49,271 nt of DNA from an uncultured Anaerosolibacter sp. (GTDB taxonomy: Bacteria; Bacillota_A; Clostridia; Peptostreptococcales; Thermotaleaceae): assembly GCA_937948705.1 (NCBI GenBank), contig CALECF010000105.1:1-49271 (forward strand), written 5' to 3'. The notes below the pieces were generated by a model, which saw only the letters and a list, made by a program, of their open reading frames with translations, was not told where the DNA came from and ran no database searches. Within the stretch, counting starts at the first letter, position 1. Every line of letters starts with the position of its first letter. Position numbers and translations under genes: made by a program. Shown piece by piece: positions 9,649 to 18,800 of this stretch.

Positions 9649-10686
9649 CTACTTTTTCTTTAAATACTTACGTGTATCTATGGCAACGGCTGTGATAATA
9701 ATTAGCCCTTTAATAATATATTGCAGGTATGGATTTACACCAATAAATGCCAATCCATAGTTGATAACCTGGAAAATAAGTACTCCAGTAACAACGCCAG
9801 GTACCGTACCGATACCGCCACTAAAGGAAACCCCACCCACTACGCAGGCTGCGATGGCATCCAATTCATACATATTTCCAGTATTATTCGTAGCACTACC
9901 AACACGGGCTGCCTCTAAAGATCCCGCAAAGCCATATAAAAAACCTGCAAGGGTATACACAATCAATAATGTCTTTACTAGACTTACACCCGATACAACG
10001 GCTGCTTCTGGATTACCTCCAACCGCGTAGATATTTTTCCCTATACGGGTTTTGTTCCACAATACCCATATAAAGACAGTTGTAATGGCAGCATAAATCA
10101 CAAGCTTTGGCAGGGCGAAGCCAGCAATATTAATACTCCCCTGGGCGAATTGCATGTATCTTGGGTCCAATCCACCAATAGGTTGTGCCCCATAGGGTGG
10201 ACGGTCAAAGTAGATGGAGTTCACGCCATAAATAATAATCATGGTACCCAATGTAGTAATGAACGGTGTAACATTGAGCTTCGCAACAATAAATCCGTTG
10301 ATCAATCCAAAAATTGCGGTAATCGATGCAGCCAAAAGAATTGGTACGAAAATTGGCATCACAGGCAGATCTGGATACATGCGATAGAGATAGGTGGGTG
10401 CCTGCAGTAAAGATGCTGATACTACCGCTGCCAAACCTACCTGACGTCCTGCAGAAAGGTCAGTACCTTGGGTAATAATAATCCCGCCAACCCCCAATGC
10501 AATAATAATACGGGTAGATGCTTGGGTCAAAATATTTCGAAAGTTATTTATAGAAACAAAATCTGGTGAAATCGATATAATTACCAACAGTAAAACCACT
10601 AGAACAATAAAGATTGCGTTATTCATTGCCCATGTTACGATATCTTTTTTCCTTAACCCTTTTATTTTTTCAGCAACTGCACTCAT
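9649..10686 (-). CDS. mglC: Galactose/methyl-galactoside ABC transporter permease
   Basis: Membrane subunit of a sugar importer of the ribose/galactose (CUT2) class. About 345 residues with eight to ten hydrophobic segments, the conserved GGIIITQGTDLSAGR region and the EAA-like loop GGNPEAAVVSGV. The frame opens at a GTG at 10698, but AAGGAG overlaps that codon; the ATG at 10686 is 11 bases downstream of AAGGAG and is preferred. It follows mglA by 20 bases and precedes galK, so the sugar is almost certainly galactose or a galactoside. Confidence 0.92.
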   Translation of the reverse strand: MSAVAEKIKGLRKKDIVTWAMNNAIFIVLVVLLLVIISISPDFVSINNFRNILTQASTRIIIALGVGGIIITQGTDLSAGRQVGLAAVVSASLLQAPTYLYRMYPDLPVMPIFVPILLAASITAIFGLINGFIVAKLNVTPFITTLGTMIIIYGVNSIYFDRPPYGAQPIGGLDPRYMQFAQGSINIAGFALPKLVIYAAITTVFIWVLWNKTRIGKNIYAVGGNPEAAVVSGVSLVKTLLIVYTLAGFLYGFAGSLEAARVGSATNNTGNMYELDAIAACVVGGVSFSGGIGTVPGVVTGVLIFQVINYGLAFIGVNPYLQYIIKGLIIITAVAIDTRKYLKKK

Positions 10687-10706
10687 GATATTTATCACTC
10701 CTTATC

Positions 10707-12230
10707 CTATAAAAACTTAGCTGATAAGCGTAAAATCTCTTCCTGTGTTGTATTCTTAGTTTCTACGATTCCAGCTACCCGTCCATTGCTCATCACAAGA
10801 ATTCTATCAGTAATTCCAAGTAGTTCTGGCATCTCAGAGGATATCATCAGAATCCCCTTATCCTTTTTTGCTAGATCAATCATTAATTGGTAGATTTCAT
10901 ATTTTGCCCCAACATCAATACCTCTCGTTGGTTCATCTAACATAAGGATTTCAGGCTCTGTCAATAACCATCGACCGATAATTACCTTCTGCTGATTTCC
11001 ACCAGACAATGAGCTAATCAGTGTTTTCTGAGATGGGGTTTTCACACGCATACTATCAATCACCCACTGGGTATCTGCTGTGCATTTATCTTCATCAACT
11101 AATCCAAACTTATTAAAGTATTCATCAAGATTAGCAATAATCGAGTTAAAGTTTACATTAAGGATGCCATATATTCCTGTGGATCGACGTTCCTCAGTTA
11201 CCAAAGCAAATCCATTTTTAATTGCTTTTTGAGGAGAAGTATTCTTCACTTCCTTACCATGAACATAGACTTTCCCTGACACCACATGTCGAATCCCAAA
11301 CAAAGCCTCTACGATATCTGTCCGTTTGGAACCAACTAATCCTGCAACCCCTAATATCTCGCCCTTTCGTAGTTCGAAGCTAATGTTTTGAATAGAAGGT
11401 TGATAGGTTGCCATTAAGTTTTCCACCTTGAGAATGGTTTCTCCAGGTACATTATCCTTGGGTGGGAAACGATTCGTTAAATCACGTCCAACCATCAAAC
11501 TAATAATCATATCTGTTGATAATTCAGTAGCAGGCTTCGTAGCTATCCATTTACCATCCCGCATGACCGTTACATCATCAGAGATCTGTAGAATTTCTTC
11601 CATTTTATGAGATATATAAATAATACTGACGCCTTTTTCTTTTAAAGCGTTAATAATCTTAAATAAGTGATTTACTTCTTTCTCTGTCAAAGAAGAAGTG
11701 GGCTCATCCATCACAATTACTTTCGAATTATAGGAAACTGCCTTTGCAATTTCTACCATCTGCATTTGTGAAACTGTGAGTTTTCCTGATTTTTCCCTGG
11801 GATCCAGTTGAATATCCAGTTCTTCAAAAATCTTCTTCGTATCTTCATACATCTTTTGTTCATCAATAAAAATACCTTTTTGGGGATATCGGCCTAGCCA
11901 AATATTATCCATCACGTTGCGCTGACGGACTTGATTCAATTCTTGGTGTACCATGGAAACCCCATTTTCTAAAGCTTGTTTTGCAGAATAAAATTTTACT
12001 TTTTTCCCCTCAAGGTACACTTCACCATGATCCTCATGATAAATACCAAACAAGCATTTCATCAAAGTTGACTTCCCAGCCCCATTTTCGCCCATCAAAG
12101 CATGCACAGTACCAGGACGCACCTTCAGTTGGACACCATCCAATGCCTTTACTCCTGGGAACTCCTTAGAAATATCAATCATCTCTAATAGATAATCCTC
12201 ATTACTCTTCAATTGTGTATTGTGATCCAT
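10707..12230 (-). CDS. mglA: Galactose/methyl-galactoside ABC transporter ATP-binding protein
   Basis: A 507-residue tandem ATPase of the CUT2 sugar importers. The first cassette has Walker [10 protein letters not shown], a Q-loop (MVHQE), [13 protein letters not shown] as a variant signature and [11 protein letters not shown]. The second has a degenerate Walker A (GLVGSKRTD) but an intact [17 protein letters not shown] signature and [12 protein letters not shown], the usual asymmetry of this family. It energises the MglC permease at the inner face of the membrane. It follows mglB after a 98-base gap that contains a hairpin. The ATG at 12230 has an upstream GGGGTG. Confidence 0.94.
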   Translation of the reverse strand: MDHNTQLKSNEDYLLEMIDISKEFPGVKALDGVQLKVRPGTVHALMGENGAGKSTLMKCLFGIYHEDHGEVYLEGKKVKFYSAKQALENGVSMVHQELNQVRQRNVMDNIWLGRYPQKGIFIDEQKMYEDTKKIFEELDIQLDPREKSGKLTVSQMQMVEIAKAVSYNSKVIVMDEPTSSLTEKEVNHLFKIINALKEKGVSIIYISHKMEEILQISDDVTVMRDGKWIATKPATELSTDMIISLMVGRDLTNRFPPKDNVPGETILKVENLMATYQPSIQNISFELRKGEILGVAGLVGSKRTDIVEALFGIRHVVSGKVYVHGKEVKNTSPQKAIKNGFALVTEERRSTGIYGILNVNFNSIIANLDEYFNKFGLVDEDKCTADTQWVIDSMRVKTPSQKTLISSLSGGNQQKVIIGRWLLTEPEILMLDEPTRGIDVGAKYEIYQLMIDLAKKDKGILMISSEMPELLGITDRILVMSNGRVAGIVETKNTTQEEILRLSAKFL

Positions 12231-12265
12231 AGGTCACACCCCATTCTAAATATCTATCTGAAAAA

Positions 12266-12291
12266 CAAGGATGCATGCCCATGCATCCTTG
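12266..12291. terminator. Attenuator-like hairpin between mglB and mglA
   Basis: CAAGGATGCAT (12266-12276), loop GCCC, ATGCATCCTTG (12281-12291): a perfect 11-bp stem with no T-run after it on the minus strand. Its place right after the binding-protein gene is typical of stem-loops that protect the upstream message and lower ATPase/permease expression relative to the binding protein. Confidence 0.65.
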
Positions 12292-12328
12292 CTTAACATA
12301 GTAATCATAAAATATCTGTTTTGTAGGC

Positions 12329-13381
12329 CTACTTATATGCTTCTTCTGCAATAGCAATGTTTTCTTTTGTGATACCAACATAAGGTACACGAACCGCTTT
12401 CTTGTCATCAAGCTTCCATTGTGTTCCTTCTAATGGATCTTTACCATTTGCAGCATTTACTGCTAATTCTACCGTTGCGCCACCTTGATTCTTTGCATCA
12501 TTTAATACTGTTCCTACCATTGTACCTGCTTTTACTTGCTCTAATGCATCTGGAATCGCATCTACACCAACAACTGGCATAAATTTATCTCCTACGAAAT
12601 ATCCATTTGCTTGTAATGATGAAACTGCTCCTAAAGCCATTGCATCATTGTTTGCAATAATAAACTCGATCTTGTCGCCATGTTTAGCTAACCAAGCATC
12701 TACTAATTCTTTACCTTTTACGCTATCCCACATACCTGTTTGAAGCTCTAATTCTACTACTTCAATACCTGCATTTTTTACTTCTTCAACAGCAAATTTT
12801 GTTCTCGCTTCAGCATCTGGATGTCCAGGCTCGCCTTTTAATAGTACATATTGGATCTTTCCATCTTTGTTTTTGTCCCAAGCTGGGTTTGCTTTCCAAG
12901 AATCAGCAATGATTTTACCTTGCATAACCCCTGATTCTGAAGAAGTTGTACCTACGTACCAAGCCTTATCGTAGCTAGCCAATGCACTTGCTTCTGGCTC
13001 TTTATTGAAGAAAATTACTGGTAGTCCAGCTGCTTTTGCTTTTTCGATAATTGTAGGAGCAGCTTGTGGGTCTACTAAGTTGATTGCTAAAGACTTCACG
13101 CCTTTTGAAATCATCATATCTACTTGCTCGTTCTGTGTAGCTTGGTTGTTTTGAGAGTCATTCATAATTAACTCTGCCATACCTTCTCCACCTGTTTGAA
13201 TCGCACGACGTACGAAAGACATGAAGTTGTCGTCATACTTGTAGATTGTAACACCAATCTTAGGCGTTTCTGCTGCTGGTTGCTCAGCTGGTGCAGCCGG
13301 TGCAGCTGGTGGCTTTGGACCACATGCTGCTAATGAAAGCACCATTGCTAATGCCAGTACTAAAACTAAAAACTTTTTCAC
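12329..13381 (-). CDS. mglB: Galactose/glucose-binding lipoprotein of the Mgl ABC transporter
   Basis: Solute-binding protein (350 aa) anchored to the outer face of the membrane. The signal peptide ends in LSLAAC, with lipidated Cys20, followed by a Pro/Ala-rich linker. The rest is a periplasmic-binding fold of the sugar class (IGVTIYKYDDNFMSFVRR, SQNNQATQ, INLVDPQAA, NNDAMALGA, VGVDAIPDAL), matching the galactose-binding MglB group. It starts with GTG at 13381, nine bases after AAAGGGGG. It is the first gene of the operon, directly behind the promoter and operators at 13418-13502, and should be the most highly expressed. Confidence 0.92.
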   Translation of the reverse strand: MKKFLVLVLALAMVLSLAACGPKPPAAPAAPAEQPAAETPKIGVTIYKYDDNFMSFVRRAIQTGGEGMAELIMNDSQNNQATQNEQVDMMISKGVKSLAINLVDPQAAPTIIEKAKAAGLPVIFFNKEPEASALASYDKAWYVGTTSSESGVMQGKIIADSWKANPAWDKNKDGKIQYVLLKGEPGHPDAEARTKFAVEEVKNAGIEVVELELQTGMWDSVKGKELVDAWLAKHGDKIEFIIANNDAMALGAVSSLQANGYFVGDKFMPVVGVDAIPDALEQVKAGTMVGTVLNDAKNQGGATVELAVNAANGKDPLEGTQWKLDDKKAVRVPYVGITKENIAIAEEAYK

Positions 13382-13417
13382 ACGTATTTCCCCCTTTAAT
13401 CTTGCTTAATTTTTTTA

Positions 13418-13464
13418 TGAAAGCGTTTTCGCTTAACATACATGGACTCGTGAAAGCGTTTCCA
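13418..13464 (-). promoter_or_regulatory. Two cre/LacI-type operators just downstream of the gal promoter
   Basis: On the plus strand TGAAAGCGTTTTCG (13418-13431, extendable to the perfect dyad AAGCG-TTTT-CGCTT) and TGAAAGCGTTTCCA (13451-13464) both fit the CcpA/LacI-family consensus TGNAANCGNNNNCA. Their centres are 33 bp apart, about three helical turns. They lie between the promoter -10 and mglB, where a bound repressor would block transcription. CcpA, the operon's own LacI-type repressor, or both could bind; sequence alone cannot separate them. Confidence 0.75.
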
Positions 13465-13473
13465 CTTAGTATA

Positions 13474-13502
13474 AATTTACTAAACTTTTAGTCCTTTGTC
13501 AA
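13474..13502 (-). promoter_or_regulatory. Sigma-A type promoter of the galactose operon
   Basis: Minus-strand TTGACA (13502-13497), a 17-base spacer and TAAATT (13479-13474), placing the start of transcription near 13467, about 85 bases before the mglB start. The -10 also overlaps a TTTAGTAAA half-site that recurs as a full dyad at 13743-13762. Confidence 0.7.
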
Positions 13503-13742
13503 TACCTTTTGTATATTCAGAAAATGATTTGGCAATAATAATTAGTCTTTAAGTAACTTTTTACTTCGTCCTATTTCTAGATGATACTCACTTTTTCTTA
13601 GGTTCACTGGGTTCTACTCATATTTCAGCATCTCTCTATCCTTTTTTCTTATGACTTCACTTATTTTCTTCTCTTAAAACACCAATGCACTGTCTATCTC
13701 CATATCTATTGCAGTAATTGTTTTCATAACCGCATAATATTG

Positions 13743-13762
13743 TTTAGTAAACATTTACTAAA
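13743..13762. promoter_or_regulatory. Upstream dyad TTTAGTAAA-CA-TTTACTAAA in the gal leader region
   Basis: A perfect 9+9 inverted repeat with a two-base spacer, 240 bp upstream of the promoter. A partial copy (TTTAGTAAA...TACTAA) overlaps the -10 at 13466-13486, and a third cre-like element, GAAACGTTTTC, lies at 13781-13791. The spacing would allow a DNA loop. Otherwise the 13503-13948 interval is AT-rich non-coding sequence without a gene. Confidence 0.45.
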
Positions 13763-13948
13763 ACTTTATTCTTTTTTTACGAAACGTTTTCCTTATACAT
13801 CATAAAGGCTTCCTTTAAAATTAAGTTATGAATATATTCTTCAGTTCATGCTTCTTTGCCTCTATAACTTTTTAGATTCTTCTTTTCTATTTTACTGTAT
13901 CATCGTATTTCACAATTCCTACTAGTAATTTTTTGCGATAAAAAAATA

Positions 13949-13984
13949 CAGGTCCATCGTCTCACCAATCAGACGATCGACCTG
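13949..13984 (-). terminator. Terminator of the CGGC-domain gene
   Basis: CAGGTCCATCGTCT and AGACGATCGACCTG (13949-13984) form a 14-bp stem with one mismatch. On the minus strand it is followed by TATTTTTTTA. It lies 20 bases after the stop of the gene at 14005-14415. Confidence 0.85.
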
Positions 13985-14004
13985 CATAGAATAAATCACA
14001 CACC

Positions 14005-14415
14005 TTAGTAACTTTTATAACTCCCTTCCTCTCGCTTTCTCGAAGCGCTTTTGCTGATATAGGAGCCTTCTACAACATTTTCATAACCTCTTTTTTCAAT
14101 AATTCCCTTTATATATTCAGCATGGGGACAACGGTCATAATGATAATTGTCTGTAGTTACGCAGGATGCTAAGTGAATCACAACTTCATCTTTTTTGATC
14201 TCAGTTTTATTTCGAAGCTTATTAGAAAGATGCTCTAGCTTTGCAGTTACACTCTTGCCACAACATCCTCCACAAGTGAAAGAAATATATTGAACATCCT
14301 CTCCATAATTTTCAAACATTCCCTCACGATGATAAAAAGAATTGGTACAAGCAAAACCACTACAACGATTATGGGCAATATCACATTGAATGATCACCAC
14401 ATACTTTGTGTTCAC
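14005..14415 (-). CDS. CGGC-domain protein, putative metal-binding
   Basis: A 136-residue cytoplasmic protein with the hallmark FTCGGCCGKSV (Cys48, Cys51, Cys52) and further cysteines at 11, 18, 23 and, in LASCVTTDNYHYDRCPH, near the end. This matches the CGGC domain family of small proteins, for which metal binding is predicted but no reaction is established. The C-terminal tail is Ser/Lys-rich. It stands alone between the galactose leader region and a lipoprotein gene, with its own terminator. A ribosome site (AAGGGGG) precedes the ATG. Confidence 0.75.
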   Translation of the reverse strand: MNTKYVVIIQCDIAHNRCSGFACTNSFYHREGMFENYGEDVQYISFTCGGCCGKSVTAKLEHLSNKLRNKTEIKKDEVVIHLASCVTTDNYHYDRCPHAEYIKGIIEKRGYENVVEGSYISKSASRKREEGSYKSY

Positions 14416-14485
14416 AGCTTTTCCCCCTTTATTTCACTAGATGTATAAATCATATCATGATTGGGGTTACATCACAATTTGCTTT

Positions 14486-15475
14486 TTAGTCTGCCAGATT
14501 TACTTGGAGACGAATAATCTCGTCCTCTTTGATCTCTGCATGGAAGAAGAAATATTCTCCCGATAAATCAAAGCTATAAATTTTTGTTTTTGCTTTTTCA
14601 TCTTCAGCAATCTGTGATGGTTCTCCATAACGTTCTAAAAGCACATCTGCATGATCTCCCACCTTCAAACCCCTAGGTGTTGCGTAGTGATCACTGGTTG
14701 TAGATAGATAGACCAATTCATTTTCCCGGATTACAGCCTCGAGGTCTTCGTACTTTCTCTTTTCTACCACTACAGGCTCAATTTCGCCCTCCGAGGTTGT
14801 CTCTACACTGATCGGTGTAGTATTCATGATGCGATCCACATAAGCCGCCGTCATCATCAGTTTAAGATTTCCCAGAGCAAGATCATCCATGCTTAATTCA
14901 TTCTTATCCATACCAGTTACTGCCTGAACTGTTCTCATCGTAATATGAATGTTCTTATCCTGATTGTCTTTTCCTAATAACTCTTCTTTTTCTATCCCTA
15001 TGAGGAATCCTTTATTCACAATATCCGTGGTTGCTACCTCTGGTATATACTGCTCTAAGACGATATCTATCAAAGTATCCGTAGGCGAAATAGATGTGAC
15101 TGCATAATTCACTCCGCTGGATCCTTGTTGAGGAAAGACTGCAACCATTTTATGTTCTTCAAAAAACTTTTCTGTATAATTTAAACTCATATCTCCCATA
15201 TCATTTACCAAATTGAGTTTCTTCACCAGATCTCTTAGTTCTTGCTCACTTTGTAAAATGGTATAGTAATACTTATCTTCCTGCTGAAGCTTAGTTTGCT
15301 CATTAAATAATTCCTCGTTATAGTCCCCTTTAATTTGGTGGGCAAAGGGAATCACCTTAAATTGTTCATCAGCTACGGGGCCAGGCTGTGCCGGCTCAGA
15401 TGGCGTACCTTGGCAGCCTACAAAGCTAAGGGAAACCAATATTATCATACTAAGGGCAATCAATGTTTTATTCAT
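14486..15475 (-). CDS. Lipoprotein of unknown function
   Basis: Surface lipoprotein of 329 aa with signal MNKTLIALSMIILVSLSFVGC (lipid anchor Cys21) and a Pro-rich linker. A central part (about 65-170) containing YYTILQSEQELRDL and FFEEHKMVAVFPQQGSSG recalls protease-complex accessory (PrcB-like) beta domains. The C-terminal 70 residues, with LKVGDHADVLLERYGEPSQ and IYSFDLSGEYFFF, resemble a small repeat often found at the end of Clostridial lipoproteins. Next to it is another secreted protein with a PrcB-like domain, so the pair may work together at the cell surface. No enzyme motif is seen. Confidence 0.7.
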   Translation of the reverse strand: MNKTLIALSMIILVSLSFVGCQGTPSEPAQPGPVADEQFKVIPFAHQIKGDYNEELFNEQTKLQQEDKYYYTILQSEQELRDLVKKLNLVNDMGDMSLNYTEKFFEEHKMVAVFPQQGSSGVNYAVTSISPTDTLIDIVLEQYIPEVATTDIVNKGFLIGIEKEELLGKDNQDKNIHITMRTVQAVTGMDKNELSMDDLALGNLKLMMTAAYVDRIMNTTPISVETTSEGEIEPVVVEKRKYEDLEAVIRENELVYLSTTSDHYATPRGLKVGDHADVLLERYGEPSQIAEDEKAKTKIYSFDLSGEYFFFHAEIKEDEIIRLQVNLAD

Positions 15476-15551
15476 AATTTTCCTCTCCTTTGTATCATGT
15501 TTTTTATTGATCTCTAAGACCCAATGCTTCCTACTTCCTATCTAGATTTAT

Positions 15552-15591
15552 ATGGCCTAAGTCCCTCATTACATGATTGGACTCAGGCCAT
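15552..15591. terminator. Hairpin terminator between two secreted-protein genes
   Basis: ATGGCCTAAGTCC (15552-15564) pairs with GGACTCAGGCCAT (15579-15591) apart from one mismatch. It lies 32 bases beyond the stop of the gene at 15624-16454 on the minus strand and upstream of the lipoprotein gene at 14486-15475. The T-run is weak. Confidence 0.55.
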
Positions 15592-15623
15592 TGGATACAT
15601 TCATTCCTAAATCTCTAACCTAC

Positions 15624-16454
15624 TTACTTGATTCCATCTATCTGCCCATGGACCACAGCAATATTCTGGGCTGACAGTTTGATGACTACATGGGGATAAG
15701 TAATGACTTGGGTAACCATCATATCTGGAGCTGGCCGATGGAGCGTAGCCTTCACAGAAGCAATTCTTGACTTCCCAAGAATTTTAACTTCATTCACTTG
15801 AATCCCATATCCTCCTGTAGGTCTTTCTCCACCGCTGACGAGGACGTACATTTTATCATCTAGTTGAAATGAATGGATACCTTCTTTTTTATAATTTTCT
15901 TGATACCAACTGAATACCTTTTCATTTGTATTGTTTCCTCTCATATCAAGCACTTCATAGTCTACCGGCATATTCGGTTCCATATCTGGTTTTGATATAA
16001 AGTTTTTTGTCTTAATGATTCCAGTATATCGTCCTTCATCCCAGTCAACCTCTGCTTCTAGTGCTTCTGCAATAAATCTCAATGGCAACAATGTGCGATT
16101 CTTTACGATTTGAGCTGGTACCTCTAAAGTTACCTTCTCAGGGATTCCCGTGAAATCATATTTTCGATAAATCAATGCTTCTTTGTTTCCAATCATCATT
16201 TCTATGGTCTTATATTCATCCTGAATGGTAATTTTTTGTTCTTCTCCATTCCATATTACCTCTGCACCCATTTTCTCAAAGATACTTCTTATAGGCACCA
16301 ATGTCCGTCCCTTTTCAATCACGGGCTGGACATCGAATACAACCATTTCTCCATCCATTTCAATTTTTACTTGTTTCTCAGCAAAAACCGTAAATGTAAG
16401 CATTGTCATCGCGGTTATACAAACGACAAAATATATAAGTAATTTATTTTTCAT
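15624..16454 (-). CDS. Secreted protein with copper-amine-oxidase-N-like stalk and PrcB-type C-terminal domain
   Basis: 276 aa with an N-terminal signal peptide (residues 1-25). Two stalk-domain units follow: VEKGRTLVPIR type motifs appear at about 48-57 (IEKGRTLVPIRSIFEKMGAEV) and 118-133 (VKNRTLLPLRFIAEALEAEV). These are the cell-surface 'Cu amine oxidase N-terminal' repeats common in Clostridia, not an oxidase. The last 100 residues contain VLVSGGERPTGGYGIQV and QVITYPHVVIKL, the PrcB C-terminal domain signature. The protein is probably cell-wall associated and structural or protease-modulating. RBS AAGGAGG lies before the ATG. Confidence 0.8.
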   Translation of the reverse strand: MKNKLLIYFVVCITAMTMLTFTVFAEKQVKIEMDGEMVVFDVQPVIEKGRTLVPIRSIFEKMGAEVIWNGEEQKITIQDEYKTIEMMIGNKEALIYRKYDFTGIPEKVTLEVPAQIVKNRTLLPLRFIAEALEAEVDWDEGRYTGIIKTKNFISKPDMEPNMPVDYEVLDMRGNNTNEKVFSWYQENYKKEGIHSFQLDDKMYVLVSGGERPTGGYGIQVNEVKILGKSRIASVKATLHRPAPDMMVTQVITYPHVVIKLSAQNIAVVHGQIDGIK

Positions 16455-16544
16455 GGAAATTACCTCCTTTTCTTTTTATACTATTAAGACGTAATAACTA
16501 TTGATTAGTTCCACTTCCATTTAGAACTATCCACATAGTTCCCA

Positions 16545-17465
16545 TCATTCGCCACTCTTTTTTTCAAATATAATCAATTCTCCCTGTTCTCTCTCAGGCT
16601 TTTTACCTAGCACTTTTGAGATCATCACAGCCATCAAGATGAACGTAGCCCCTATCATCATTTTTCCCGTGAAAACCTCCCCTAAAAGCAAAACGGCTAA
16701 AACACTGCCAAATAAAGCTTCCAGGGATATAATAATGGATGCATGGGTATCCGAAGTATACCTTTGGGCAATATTTTGAACTAAAAATGCCATGGCAGTA
16801 TTGAATATAACTAAATATCCAATGGACAAAAGCGCCCGATTGTCTATGGTACTCAATCGAGGTTCAAATACAAGGGCACTCATAGCCGAAAGGATACCGG
16901 CAGTTAACAACTGGATCATGGTTAGATGTACAGGATCGATATGTTTGGCATAAATGCCAATTAGAACAATTTGTAAAGCAAACAACGCTGCAAAGCCTAG
17001 GGTCAAACTATCTCCAAAACCCATAGTCAAATCCCTTTGCAAGCTTAACAAGCCGATCCCAATGCAGGTCAATACACCAGCCAAAACAGAAGAAACATGG
17101 GGTTTTTTCTTGTTTAATATCCATGATAGGAATGGTACCATGATGGTATAGGTAGCCACGAGAAAAGACTGCTTTGCCGCCGTTGTATGGTTCAGTCCTA
17201 TGGTTTGTAGTGTCTGCCCTATATACAATAGTACACCTAACAACATGCCAGACCGTAGGCTCTTCCTATCAATTTTTCTTACTTTATGAAAGAATAGAAT
17301 TCCAAGAATCAATCCTGAAAAGATAAATCGAAAAGATAGAAGATATAGGGGCGTAACACTGTATAATGCTATTTTTGCAGCAATAAACCCTCCGCCCCAG
17401 ATGATCGCTACCAATAATAATGCCATATCAGCAAATAATATTCTTTTAGTTTCTTGGTTAGTCAT
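16545..17465 (-). CDS. EamA/DMT family metabolite transporter
   Basis: About 306 residues with ten hydrophobic segments in two EamA halves. The first begins ALLLVAIIWGGGFIAAKIA and contains PLYLLSFRFIFSGLIL; the second includes SIGYLVIFNTAMAFLVQNIAQRYT...ASIIISLEALFGSVLAVLLLGE. These are standard DMT-superfamily exporter motifs. The substrate is unknown, since members export amino acids and other small metabolites. The open frame runs back to an ATG at 17492 without a ribosome site; AGAGAGG before the ATG at 17465 favours the shorter form. It stands alone. Confidence 0.85.
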   Translation of the reverse strand: MTNQETKRILFADMALLLVAIIWGGGFIAAKIALYSVTPLYLLSFRFIFSGLILGILFFHKVRKIDRKSLRSGMLLGVLLYIGQTLQTIGLNHTTAAKQSFLVATYTIMVPFLSWILNKKKPHVSSVLAGVLTCIGIGLLSLQRDLTMGFGDSLTLGFAALFALQIVLIGIYAKHIDPVHLTMIQLLTAGILSAMSALVFEPRLSTIDNRALLSIGYLVIFNTAMAFLVQNIAQRYTSDTHASIIISLEALFGSVLAVLLLGEVFTGKMMIGATFILMAVMISKVLGKKPEREQGELIIFEKKSGE

Positions 17466-17566
17466 GACCGTTTGCCGCCTCTCTACATGCACTACATGGA
17501 CATTTTATTCTATTAAACACTCTTTGCCCTTTAAAATCAATCTTTTTTTGTCTTCACATATGCAAG

Positions 17567-17602
17567 AACCACCCATGAAGTTATTTTCAGGGTGGTTTTT
17601 AT
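17567..17602. terminator. Terminator downstream of the efflux operon
   Basis: AACCACCC (17567-17574) and GGGTGGTT (17590-17597) with a 15-base loop and a T-run on the plus strand. On the minus strand it lies about 65 bases after the end of the TolC-family gene. Confidence 0.55.
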
Positions 17603-17666
17603 TATAATTCTATATCTCTAGCCGAAAATGAAGTTTTTGTTCATTTTACAACCGAATTTACAAAAA

Positions 17667-18782
17667 TTACTTGGAAGATAGATATGGTTCATGTAATTGT
17701 ATTTTTAATTTTTCATGTTCAACTACCTTTTTCCCTATTTCATGTTTTGTCTGGATTACTCCTAGTTCCCCTTGCTTTAGCTGGTTTTTTGCAACCATTC
17801 CTAGTTTGTACTGTGCACGTGCTAACCCTAAGCTTCGCTCAGCACTTTTAAAATTTGCTTCCAGTAATTCATAATTTTTCTCCAATTGTTGAATCTGATT
17901 GTAAGTAGCTCTAATAGATTGTTCTAGATTCAGCTTTTGGCTCGCTAGATTATTCTTCTCAAGTTGAAGATCAATCTTCTTTGCAGCGTAGGAATCCCCC
18001 CCTGCATTGAATACATATAGATCAAGATCAAGGATAGCCAATTCTATCTTCTTTTCTTGACTCCATATAGTGGGGCTTTCACTAATTACCTTTACCACTA
18101 AATAGTCGATATCTACTTCTCCTATAGGTTCATAAGTTATATCTTCTTCCAGATCATATCGATCCTTTTGACTTATGCCCATAAGGCTGTTTAGCTTCAT
18201 ATATGCGTTTTCCACTATTTTCCCGGAGAGATCTTTTTCCTTCATCTTCTGGTTAAAGGTATCCTGCTCTTTCTCAAGATCATACCTGCTGATCATGCCT
18301 CTTGCGGCTTTCGCCTTTGCCATCTCAAAATTACTTCTAGCATTCTCTATTTCTAATTCCAAGAGTACTTGTTCATTCAACAATATATTCACTTCATTCA
18401 TTGCATTTCTAACTTCTAAAGCAAGATTTTCCTTTGTAATCTCAATCTGATTTTTGGACATCTCTATATTGACATCTAGACTCTTTAGGCTTTTCAATGT
18501 ATTTAACCTGTTAGCATCTTCTTCACCATTTCCATATCCAGAAGGGTATGATAGGAGAACTTTGCCTTCCCTTGTTGCTTCCAGTTTCTCCAATGCTCCC
18601 TGTTGATTTTTTAAATCGAAGCTGTAGTTTAACGCTTTTTGTGTTGCTTCCGTATAGGTTAGCACATTGTTTTGCTCTATACCATCAATAGGAACTTTCA
18701 CGTCTTGGTTGCCATAGGCAACCCCCACATTCAATAACATTACTATAACTACCGGTGCGATTACCTTCACAAGTTTTCTCAT
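17667..18782 (-). CDS. TolC-family (outer membrane efflux-like) protein
   Basis: 371 aa with a signal peptide (residues 1-25, ...GVAYG). Long alpha-helical, heptad-rich segments arranged as two TolC-type halves follow, beginning LTYTEATQKALNYSFDLKNQ and with a second half near 230-365 ending in YKLGMVAKNQLKQGELGVI, the classic TolC repeat end. It is the last gene of a MacA-MacB-like efflux operon, after the histidine kinase. In Gram-negatives TolC forms an outer-membrane channel; a monoderm Firmicute has none, so here it may form an extracytoplasmic helical tube or adaptor in the wall. Family assignment is good, role inferred. Confidence 0.8.
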   Translation of the reverse strand: MRKLVKVIAPVVIVMLLNVGVAYGNQDVKVPIDGIEQNNVLTYTEATQKALNYSFDLKNQQGALEKLEATREGKVLLSYPSGYGNGEEDANRLNTLKSLKSLDVNIEMSKNQIEITKENLALEVRNAMNEVNILLNEQVLLELEIENARSNFEMAKAKAARGMISRYDLEKEQDTFNQKMKEKDLSGKIVENAYMKLNSLMGISQKDRYDLEEDITYEPIGEVDIDYLVVKVISESPTIWSQEKKIELAILDLDLYVFNAGGDSYAAKKIDLQLEKNNLASQKLNLEQSIRATYNQIQQLEKNYELLEANFKSAERSLGLARAQYKLGMVAKNQLKQGELGVIQTKHEIGKKVVEHEKLKIQLHEPYLSSK

Positions 18783-18800
18783 TTCATCGCTCTCCTTCTT

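Noticed and set aside
15624..16454. Copper amine oxidase enzyme
   Set aside because: Only the N-terminal stalk repeats of that name are present; no catalytic oxidase domain or TPQ motif exists.
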